Source of the DNA: Crambe crambe
Lineage: Eukaryota; Porifera; Demospongiae; Poecilosclerida; Crambeidae
Assembly: GCA_963924555.1 (NCBI GenBank)
Contig: OZ004591.1
Location: forward strand, 2,666,001-2,730,000
Direction of reading: 5' to 3'
DNA: 64,000 nucleotides
The position numbers were made by a program, and so were the translations under genes. Each line of letters opens with the position of its first letter. Within the stretch, counting starts at the first letter, position 1. A model generated the notes under the pieces. It did no database searches, was not told the origin of the DNA, and saw only the letters and a list, made by a program, of their open reading frames with translations. This document shows, in pieces, positions 1 through 9,483 of this stretch.

Positions 1-641
1 TAAAGGATTGGATTCTTTTCCAATACTCCATCAATGAACTAAAGGATCAGGTTAAAATCATTTATATTATTATTATTATTATACCTCACGAGTTCCTCCA
101 TTGTGGCAAAAGGTACAATAGGATTGAGTCAAATAAGATGTAGTAAACAGTCTGTCACACTTGTATTCCTGTCATCATCATGTGTAAAAGAATTGCATTT
201 ATAGCTACATATTAGCTATGTATAAGTGAGTGAATTCCTATACAATAACTTACATCAATGCTCTCAACCAAATGGCCTGTTAATGATTGCAAACCCTCTG
301 CAGCATCCTGATGATGACAATTAGCAAGACTTGGCTTGAGCATGGACTATAAATGATTATACCTAAGATCATTACATACATCAATATGGCCTTCCACACC
401 TTCAAAAGTAGAATATTGACAGACTGATGACACTTCAATGCTTTGAAAATTCTGCAATACTCAGCCTGAACTTGATTCATATTTTTCATTCCTTAATTAA
501 TAACATCACACTATTATCACAAATGGCTCATCGACAAATACACTTACCATAAAGGAATTGATATAAACTTGTTGTATTCAGCAGTTGAACAACTGATATC
601 AACCAGCAGCTGTTCTCTTTATTGGGAATTCCACAAAACTT
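1..641 (-). CDS. ubiquitin-specific protease (C19)-like catalytic domain, N-terminal half, 5 exons, runs off window
   Basis: Five minus-strand exons: 641-548, 491-400, 307-254, 168-85 and 38-1 (continuing past the left edge). Phases join without a break (0 in, 1/2, 0, 0, 0). The first encodes a Cys box, CGIPNKENSCWLISVVQLL, which follows the USP pattern G-x-x-N-x-x-N-(T/S)-C-(Y/W)-x-x-S-x-x-Q with the candidate nucleophile Cys. The third begins DAAEGLQSL, like the USP Q-D-A-x-E-F-L element. The fourth holds YCTFCHNGGTRE, like the C-x-x-C zinc finger strand and following E of USPs. The His box would lie outside the window. Known role of the family: removal of ubiquitin or ubiquitin-like tags. 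Departures: the Asn/Gly of GNTC is KENSC, and E-F is E-G, so activity is uncertain. It sits directly after the mini-exon array and in phase with it, so it is probably the C-terminal part of the integrase gene at 1676-3417. Confidence 0.68.
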
Positions 642-697
642 CTGAAGTATTAGCTATACACTATAAAGTCTAGACTGGCTGAGATATAACTATGGAC

Positions 698-1585
698 CTT
701 GTAATGGGGCTGCTTGTCAGATGGTTGAAGTGGTTGCTGATAGGGTGATAGAGAAGGCTGCATATTCAAAACAGAACTAAATTGGAAATACATGTTTACC
801 TTGGAATGGGGGTGCTTGTCAGGTGGTTGAAGTGGTTGCTGATAGGGTGGTGGGGGATCCAGAGGCTGCATGTTCAAAGTGAAGGCAGAACTAGCAAAAT
901 TAGAAGTCATAGGAGGTGGAAGGTGGGGGCTGGAGGGGCTAAAGCCCCCCCCCCCCCAATGTTCAGAAGGTGGGGGCTGAGCCCCCTCAATATTTGAGAC
1001 ATCACCCTAGAACCTCAGAGAATGCGAGGCTTAAAATCCAAAATACCCCCAGACCCCCTTAGATGGCACGCTTTGCGTGCTAGTATGGTCACACTTTTTT
1101 ACACTCAGCCCACCCAAAATAGATGACCTTCCTCCCCCTATGGAAGTGCATGTTTTGACCTTGGAATGGGGCACCTTGTCAGATGGTTGAGGAGGTTGCT
1201 GATAAGATGATGGAGGAGGCTGCATGCATGTTCAAAGGTATGAAGGCAGAACTAGCAAAATTAGAAGTGCATGTTTTCACCTTGGAATGGGGCACCTTGT
1301 CAGATGGTTGAGGAGGTTGCTGATAAGATGATGGAGGAGGCTGCATGCATGTTCAAAGGTATGAAGGCAGAACTAGCAACATTAGAAGTGCATGTTTTCA
1401 CCTTGGAATGGGGCACCTTGTCAGATGGTTGAGGAGGTTGCTGGTAGGATAATGGAGGAGGCTGCAAGCATGTTCAAATGTATGAAGGTAGAACTAGCAA
1501 AATTGGAAGTGCAAGTGCATGTTTTCACCTTGGAATGGGACACCTTGTCAGATGGAGGAAGTTGCTGATAGGGTGATGGAGGAGG
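698..1585 (-). repeat. array of six tandemly duplicated Pro/Gln-rich mini-exons
   Basis: Six exons in minus-strand order: 1585-1529, 1461-1402, 1340-1281, 1219-1160, 865-800 and 757-698. Lengths are 57, 60, 60, 60, 66 and 60 bp. Each is flanked by an AG acceptor (TGCAG) and a GT donor (AAG/GT) and is phase 0 at both ends, so any subset can be spliced in without a frame change. Each encodes a unit of the type PPPSSYQQPPQPSDKVPHSK. The duplicated unit is exon plus intron, about 121 bp. The intron between 865 and 1160 is longer (294 bp) and holds a G/C-rich insertion near 920-1130. The peptide is a flexible linker between the integrase and the protease-like domain. Confidence 0.75.
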
Positions 1586-1675
1586 CTGCATTGGTGCAAT
1601 TAAGAATTTGCTAAAGTCTTTTACTTTGGAAAGGTAGCTAGCTAACTAGCTATAATGGATAATGGGGTGCATTAC

Positions 1676-3417
1676 CATGGATTCATCTCTCTTCTTGTAC
1701 ATTTTTATCCTGCTGATATTCACTTTCTTCTTAAGAATCACACCTTTCTGGTTCATAACCTTGTATATACCTTTCCCTAAACTTTTATGAATTGTATATG
1801 GTCCTAGAAATGCATCATCCAACTTTCCTCCCTTTCTTTCTTTTTGAGCAGTATTTTCAATCAGGATTTCGGTTCCAGGAGCCAATTCCTTGGGGAGATG
1901 CTTTCTGTCATAGGTCTCCTTTTGCTTTTGTTGGGATGTTTTTATATTGCTCTCAACTTTTTGAAATAATTCTTTCTTTTTCTGTAATAAAATCTCCATT
2001 GTCTTGTCCAAATCTCCTTCTTCAATAATATTTCCTATAGGAATTATTTCGTTATCAATTGGAAGACGCATCTCTTTTTGAAATAACATGAAGTAAGGGG
2101 AGTATTTGGTCGAGGCTTGACTTGATGCCCGATATCCCATTAAAATGGTATCAATCTTCTCATCCCAGTCATTATGATCTTGGTTGCACATTTTAGCCAG
2201 GCATCTGGTAAGAGTCTGATTGAAACGCTCTGTGAGCCCATTGGTCTATAAACAATATAACTATAGGTAAGATAGCGAACTTGGATAATATGTACATGTA
2301 TATAAAACACCTGTGGATGGTAGGCAGTGGTGATTCTATGCTCAGTATTTATCATAGAGTAGAGCTGTGCTGAGAGATCATTCACGAATTCCTTTCCTTG
2401 GTCAGTGTTTAAGACTTCTGGGCAACCATATCGACACATCACCTGTTCACATTAAACACAGTAATACACATCAGAGGCACATTCACTATTCAAGTTCAAG
2501 TCTGCAGCATGAAAAATAATGCTTTAGCTAAGCATGTTCAAGCCTGCACCAAAAATAGCTTTATCAGTGCATAAGCATGTTCAAGCCTGCACCAAAAATA
2601 GCTTTGTCAGTGCATAAGCATGCATGCACGTTCAAGCCTGCACCAAAAAATAGCTTTGTCAGTGCATAAGCATGTTCAAGCCTGCACCAAAAATAGCTTT
2701 GTCAGTGCATAAGCATTACAAATTAATTAGTGTAAATATTTATATTTTAAGTTTATGGTGAAAAACTCACACTGTACACAAATTTAGCAACATTTCCAGC
2801 AGTTTTATCTGTAAGAGGGGCAGCTTCAGCCCACTTGGAAAAGTAATCAGTAATTCTAATAATATATTTGTAGCCACGAGGAGTCTGAGGTAGTAGTCCT
2901 ATGAGGTCCATTCCTATTTGGCTCCATAATTGAGATGTGACAGGAATAGGATGAAGTGTACCACTTTCTTTCCTTAATTTTTTATTACTTCTTTGGCACT
3001 GATTGCATGTCTGAACCTATATGAATGTGACAGTGGTAAAATATTCTAACACTTTAGTGCTAACACTTACATATGCTGAAACTTCTTTGTGCATCAAAGG
3101 CCACTAATATTTTTTAGAAATGAGATCATAAGTCCTATTTAATCCCAGATGGTTGGCATCATGAATTGCTGATATGATTCTCTTTTGTTGATCAACATTT
3201 TCAATCACCAGCCTTGGTGGAACTGTTCTCTTTCCTATAAATGAAACTAGCTACTGATTTAGACTATTTTAATAGTAATAGTTTTACCCCCAACATAGTA
3301 GAGCTGAGCTTCCTCTATGATAAAGTATTTCGCTCTTTTCCGTAAAGAGAGTTTATCTTGTTTTTCCAAACCCTCTGGATAGAATCCAGAGTTGATGTAG
3401 TCAAAGACTAAATTTTC
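1676..3417 (-). CDS. Gypsy-like integrase (GIN1/KRBA2-like), 5 coding exons; 5' half of an apparent chimeric gene
   Basis: Exons, in minus-strand order: about 3417-3288, 3234-3071, 3016-2771, 2442-2311 and 2245-1676. All junctions are GT-AG and phases join (1/2, then 0). The product has an N-terminal integrase leader, a zinc-binding HHCC module (IHDANH then TCNQC), a catalytic core with D in GMDLIGLL and D in TDQGKEF, and the last acidic residue in HPQ/TNGLTERFNQ exactly 35 residues later, so DD35E is intact. A basic C-terminal region follows (residues near FLGPYTI). Integrases of this kind insert LTR-element cDNA; intron-bearing relatives (GIN1, KRBA2) are domesticated host genes. One in-frame TAG at 3104-3106 falls where family members have KYYWP. 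The last exon ends at a phase-0 donor (ATG/GTAATG, 1674-1676) that joins in frame to the Pro-rich exons downstream. If that donor is not used, a stop follows at about 1646. The first exon is uncertain: an in-frame TGA lies just upstream and no in-frame ATG was seen. Confidence 0.82.
2520..2715. repeat. four tandem copies of a 40-50 bp unit in an integrase intron
   Basis: The phrase ttcaagcctgcaccaaaa recurs at about 2536, 2580, 2631 and 2672, each followed by tagctttrtcagtgcataag. It lies wholly in the intron between exons 3016-2771 and 2442-2311. Confidence 0.85.
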
Positions 3418-3870
3418 CTTCCATCACGACGTACGAGTTGACATGCATATGCGCAATCTTAAGTTGACGTACGTACGTACGTAAGCTTACGTAGCAGTTT
3501 AAAGATCGCTCTTATGATGACATGCAAATGTTGCTGTTGGGTATATTGATATCAGTCTGACTCAACTCCTTTGTATAAATGCTATTAAAATTGCCACCAC
3601 TGAATGCCCCAGTGATGCCCGTGAGAGCAAAGAGTCGGGACAGAGAGAAATCAGACATTGAGGGTGAGTTCAAACTCTCATCTGATCTCCTTCTGCTACC
3701 CATAAAATGTGATGTTGGCTCGTTGGAGGAGAGGAGAACTTTCACACACATGTACATAGCTACTAATACCAAGAATAGCTACTCAACTTTTGACATAGCT
3801 AGGGATGAGATATCAAAATTAGCGGATGGTGTCCCCTATCTACTAGATAGCTTCCTGGGATAGGGTAAAA
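3418..3870. other. unassigned stretch upstream of the integrase gene
   Basis: Holds a run of CGTACGTACG at about 3470-3482 and two overlapping open frames on opposite strands (3579-3863 plus; 3772-3512 minus, Ser/Arg-rich). Neither has recognisable motifs or convincing splice sites. It could include the promoter and first exon of the minus-strand integrase gene, but I cannot show it. Confidence 0.3.
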
Positions 3871-3874
3871 AAAA

Positions 3875-6125
3875 AGATATAAGATATAGGTACCATTCTG
3901 CATCTGTAGATATGGAGACCGTCTCCATATCTACAGATGGAGATGGTACCTATATCTACATGTATGTAAATTTATATCTTTATCAACTGGGATATGGAGA
4001 ATGGTACCTATATCTACAATGGAGAATGATACCTATACTTAATGTAGATTCGTGGATGAGATATTCTTTGATCAACATACAATCCAAGACTCGTCGATAA
4101 AATATCTTTAGATCAACATGATGAGGTCCCCATATCTACAGATAGAGAATGGTACCTATATCTATGTGGATGAGATGAGGTCCCCATATCTACAGATTAA
4201 GGATTCCATGATAAATAGAATGGTGTAGATTTGTGGATGAGATATGTTGATCAACATAAATTAGGGGGTGTGGTCCCCATATCTAGGAATATTATGATGA
4301 GGTATCAACGTACATTTAGGGATGGGATCCCCATATCTATGGTTGGTTCCAATAATAATAATGAAGATTCATGGCCATATCTACAGGTGGAGAATGGTGT
4401 AGATTCATGGATGAGATATTAATGGGGTCCCAGAGAGTGGTATCCTTTGATCAGTATACATTTGGGGGTACCTAGCTATATCTATGAAGATTCGTGGATG
4501 AGATATCCCATTCTCCATTGTAGATGTATGGGGACCCCATCCCAAAATTTGTTGATCAAAATATCTCATTCACAAATCTACACCATTCTCCATCTGTAGA
4601 TATGGGGACCCCATCCCCAAATGTACTTTGATCAAAGGATATCTCATCCACGAATCTTCAACTAGGTGCGTACCATACTCCATTGTAGATATGGGGACTG
4701 TGTTGATCAAAGGATATCTCATCCACGAATCTACATTGATATTAGCTAGGTATGCACCATAGCTACTCCATTGTAGATATGGGGACCCCATCCCCAAAAT
4801 CAATGTATATTGATCAAACAAGATACCTCATCTAGATATAGCTAGGTACCATTCTCCATCTGTAGATATGGGGATCCCATCCCTGAATGTACTTTGATCA
4901 AAGTATGAGATATCCTTTGATCAACATAGTACGATGGGCCGGGGTCCCCATAACTACAGATAGAGAATAGTACCTCTATCTATGTATCTACAATGGAGAA
5001 TGGTATGTATGAGATATCCTTTGACCAATATACATTTGGGGGATCCCCATATCTACAATGGAGAATGTTACCTATATCTGTGTATATAATATCCTTTGAT
5101 CAATATACATTAATTTTGGGGACGGGATCTACAATGGAGAATGGTAACTATACATCTAGCTATGTATAGCTATGAGATATCCTTTGATCAACATACATAC
5201 GATGGGGTCCCCATATCTACGATGAGTAGATTTGTGAATGAGATATCCTTTGATCAACACATGATGGAGTCCCCATATCTACGATGGAGTATATGGTACC
5301 TGGATGAGATATCCTTTGATCAAAGTACATTTGGGGATGGGGTCCCCATATCTACAGATGGAGAATCGTGTAGATTCATGAATGAGATAATTGTTTTGAT
5401 TGGGATGGGGTCCCCATACATTTACAATGGAGAATGGTACCTATGTCTATGTATGAGATATCCTTTGATCAACATAGTACGATGGGGTCCAATGGAGAAT
5501 GAGATATCCTTTGATCAATATACATTTAGGGATCCCCATATCTACAATATATATCTGTGTATGTAATATCCTTTGATCAGTATACATTAATTAATTTTGG
5601 GGACGGGGTCCCCATATCTACAATGGAGAATGGTAATATATACGTATCTAGCTATGTAGCTATGAGATATCCTTTGATCAACATACATACAATGGGGTCC
5701 CCATATCTACAGATGGAGAATGGTGAAGATATTTTGATCAACAAATTTTGGGGGATACATCTACAATGGAGAATGGAGATATCCTTTGATCAACATAGTA
5801 CGATGGGGTCCCCATATCTACAGATGGAGAATAGAGAATGGTACCCATATCTATGTATGAGATATCCTTTGATCCCTACAATGGAGAATGGTACCTATAT
5901 CTGTGTATGTAATATCCTTTGATCCATATACATTAATTTTGGGGACGGGGTCCCCATATCTACAATGGAGAATAGTAACTATACATCTAACTACGTATAG
6001 CTATGAGATATCCTTTGATCAACATACATACGATGATAAGATATTCAGCAACCGCTTTCTTGGCTATATATACAGCTACATGAGACTATCCGCATAGAGA
6101 GCTACAATCTGCATCAGGATGGGAT
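3875..6125. repeat. degenerate satellite array with an internal orientation switch
   Basis: Dozens of imperfect copies of a unit of about 70-90 bp built from three phrases: gagatatcctttgatcaaca, ggggtccccatatctaca and gatggagaatggtacctata. Copies read forward from 3900 to about 4500, inverted from about 4500 to 4920, and forward again to 6060. Within the last part a longer block (from ttaattttgggga to gagatatcctttgatcaacatac) recurs near 5092, 5567 and 5912, a higher-order repeat. Open frames here are by-products of the repeat. Confidence 0.9.
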
Positions 6126-6342
6126 CCCATCCCAAATCTATGATATGTATCTCATCCAAAATTTAGGCCCTTTTGTAAATATGGGGACCCACTCCATTAT
6201 TGAATGTACAATAATAACCCTTTTGTGCTGTTATAGGTGTCAAATTTCTAGTACAGCATCGTTGAATCTACAGATATTATTGGAGGTTGTTGCTTTTCAT
6301 TTTGGATTTTTGCTGAAAGTATGGTATACAGAGGAATCTGAC

Positions 6343-6343
6343 C

Positions 6344-6396
<53 letters not shown>

Positions 6397-6460
6397 TATT
6401 GTTATTATTATCATTATTATCATTATTACCTATTATTAGTAGTAGTAGTAGTATTATAAT
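6343..6460. repeat. (TTA)n microsatellite
   Basis: Nearly pure ATT/TTA triplets followed by TCATTA and AGT triplet variants. Confidence 0.95.
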
Positions 6461-7778
6461 TTTATTACTACTATATTATTATAAAATAAAATAATTATAA
6501 TTATGAAAAAATAGTAGTTGTTGTAGTAATGATTAAAATATGAATAAGAATTAATGCAAGCTAGGATAATGTATATATTTGTATTGTATCAAACTTGGCT
6601 ATGATCGAAACTGTGGTCCATATGACAGCCTCAAACTCTGTATTATTCAACCTTAAAACAGTTTACATGATGTATTAGCTATAGCTAGGCTAACTTACCC
6701 AGCTTGAACTGCAATATTTTGCTCTCCCTCACTTTTGTCCAATGCTGTATAAAGCGCGCGAGGATTGGGGGTGGGGGGTCCCAATATCTATGGTAGTTTT
6801 AGGGATGGGGGGTCCCTAGAACTACGGGGTCCCCAAAACTTTATGACACCGGTATCACTATCTATACGGTAAAAAGATGGTCAAACTTTAGTATCCATAG
6901 GTAACTTACTAATGCCATAAATTCAGTAGAGCAAAAGCAGTTTGGAAGAGAGATATTCTCACTTCAAGAAATAAGTATTCAATAGAATTAGGATGTAGGT
7001 CTAGAACTTCAAGGTTGCTGGGTTTCTACGCTTAAAGCCTTAGGGAAATAGTGTTTACGACTTCAGGTATTGGCATGCTATAATATAATATCCATAGGCG
7101 TATGCATGTGCGTTGTCTAGATAACGAGCGTAGCTATATAAGGACGTTTCTGTGTGCATTTTTTGTATCACCCTGATGAAGGCTAGAGTATTCTGGTCGA
7201 AACGTTGGTGGTTTGTTTCATAAGCTAATTTTATGAGAACTAATTCTATTGAATTTTTATCATGTTAGCTGAGAATAAGCAGAGTAAGAAATAAGTATAT
7301 GTACAAAACTTGTTGGGGTGAAAATGTCCATAAAAAGAGCAGTTGAGCATTATTTTTTTATGAATCAGCTGCAACTAGGATTGGGATATCGCTTTAGCTT
7401 GTTTATAACAAGTGTGCTACAATGATAATCTAATTTTGCTCAGTTAGAGGTATGATAGGGTCTTAACTGGTCAGGGGAAGAACATCAGTACTATGATATT
7501 AAATGAAAAGCTCCATCATGCAAATACTAAAGCTAGGACTAGATTATCGCTTGAGCGATGTAAGATTTGGTGTACTCTTGTAATGATGCACTTTTGCTAA
7601 GATCTATAATTATTATTATAATAGCTGATGTATACTGACATTGGATGCATATTATGATCAGCTATGGTGAAACCGCTTAGCCAATCGAATAACATGACAT
7701 ATATCTAACTGAAACCATAGATATAGCTAGCTGTGCATTGTGCATGTAGCTACATAAACTATATAGCTAGGCTATCAT
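6461..7778. other. no gene recognised
   Basis: AT-rich sequence without a coding exon I can support. It contains a short G-rich patch (6765-6835) that resembles the ggggtcccc phrase of the satellite to its left, and the possible ribozyme motif at 7144-7206. Confidence 0.4.
7144..7206 (+). ncRNA. possible hammerhead-like ribozyme core
   Basis: CTGATGA at 7173-7179 is followed by GGCTAGA (7181-7187), a GTAT loop, TCTGGTC (7192-7198) and GAAAC (7199-7203). The two 7-mers pair with G-U wobbles, as stem II would. ACGT at 7144-7147 followed by T could pair with ACGT at 7202-7205 as stem III with a NUH cleavage site. Against it: an extra A lies between CTGATGA and stem II, and stem I pairs poorly. 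Hammerheads are common in metazoan retroelements. Confidence 0.25.
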
Positions 7779-9148
7779 ATGTATTTATTTATATTAGCCA
7801 TGGGTGGAAGTAAATTTCACTTGAGTGCTCAAAAATCTTGCAGCAGCAGAGAGCGATCAATGGGCTTATATCACCACCAAAAAAGCACTTACCACCTCTC
7901 CTTATCTCATTTTCCATTACATCATACCTTGGAAGAGAAGTTAATGCCCAGCACTGCTCTACATGCAAGACTGTATACTCAACGTGGATCATTCTCAATG
8001 CACCTCAAAATATATAGCTATAGACCTGTTGATCGAGTACCTCAATCAAAGAATCCTCATCAAGAACATTATCTATCTGAGGATTTGAAATGGAGCATAC
8101 ATCATTTCCCAACTACAAGCCTATGAATTGTGAATTACTGTGGGATTTAGTATAGCTATCAAGTATTCCAGTTCATTACAAATCATTTAATTTCATCATT
8201 CAACCATTTCATCATTATTTTTATGGCCATGTTTGCTCTCCGTTTTTGTTCTCCTCCATTTGATGCAGCTACCTATAGCACCAGTGCTATAGTCTATTGA
8301 AGTGACGGTTTCATTCTTGATGATAAAGTGAGATAGTTTTTTATTAACTTTTTGTAGCTTCAGTATCTAATAGAAAGAATCATCTGCTAGTAAAGCATTG
8401 ACAGCCTTCAGCAACAGACCTGTGATAATTTATTAGTAAATTTATTGTCTTGCTAATGATGACTGTTATTTATAGCTACTTGTAAGTACTGTAGCTTACC
8501 TTTCAGCTCATCTATAGTATGCTTGCTAAGCCATTCTAAAGCAAGAGCTAGCTTATTGTACATGTCCTACTCTGCTGCTTAGCAGTGTGTACAGGCATCA
8601 GCTTTAGGCCTACTATCGTACTACTGTCTCCATGTTGACGATTTTTACCATGCAATCTAAGAACACATGCAGGCAGAGTTCTTTAGCTTTCTCCTGTAGC
8701 GGCAAGCCTTGATTGCAGACAGGCATTATGTGGTTCAGGTGAGTATCTAACTATTATCAGCTGACAAGGTCATAATCAACTGCTTGTACTATGGAAATGT
8801 TTCCTATCTTTTATCAGGTTATGGCCTTCTAACTTCAATAATCTGTGACTTGGGACACTAGTGAGAGAGAGTGGAGTTGTGCTTCCTAACCTTTCACTTG
8901 TTAACTTGCTAGCAAAATAATGATCAAAATAATTATTGCCTTGACAGCTTCTCTCAGTGACACATCTGCAAATGTAAAAAAACAAAAACAAACAATAACA
9001 ACATATGTAAATATGAATAAGGCTTATTGCCTGTTTTTTTTTCTACTTGGTATGTGGTCGACTCTTGAAAAAAAAAACATGTACGTACGTACGTACGTGT
9101 GCACATGCATACATTTTTTTACAATAATAATAACAGCTCTGTGTGATA
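7779..9148. other. no gene supported
   Basis: A 115-residue plus-strand frame (7779-8126) and a 69-residue minus-strand frame (7998-7789) overlap. Neither has motifs or flanking splice sites I trust. An (ACGT)n run lies at 9081-9099. Confidence 0.4.
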
Positions 9149-9414
9149 CTGCGGTTTCATGGAATCTTGCAAATGCTGAGTGTGCATTCTCGTGCATGCT
9201 CAACTTTGAGCCTCGAAAATCTCACCGGAGAAGGTGAATGGCATACTAATAGGTTAGAACTATACTAGAACAGTCACTAGCTAGTTCTTCAAAGCTTACT
9301 TCTCTAAAGTTCTTTCCAAATTTGAGTGCAACTTTTAAGTTGTGCGCATGCGTAGTAGTTGGTTTACGGATGACGCTTGACGATTAATTTTTGCAAGATT
9401 CCATAAAACCGCAG
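9149..9414. mobile_element. TA-flanked MITE, family M1 (complete copy)
   Basis: Terminal inverted repeats of about 25 bp (CTGCGGTTTYATGGAATCTT inward), flanked on both sides by TA (9147-9148 and 9415-9416), so a Tc1/mariner-type duplication. 266 bp, no coding capacity. A second copy of the same family is split between 45194-45288 and 49312-49428. Confidence 0.85.
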
Positions 9415-9483
9415 TAAAAAATACAATAAAGAAGGTTTCTTAAGGCCCTGAGGCCCTTATAATGAGTGCAGAATTAGGATTGT

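Noticed and set aside
2520..2715. CRISPR-like regular repeat
   Set aside because: Only four imperfect copies, spacers are not unique, and it lies in an intron of a eukaryotic gene.
4570..6097. Several long open frames with repeated EISFDQ / GVPIST motifs
   Set aside because: They follow the satellite unit in whichever frame lacks stops; no start context, splice sites or conservation beyond the repeat.
6145..6459. 104-residue frame with a poly-Leu tail
   Set aside because: The Leu run is the translated TTA microsatellite.
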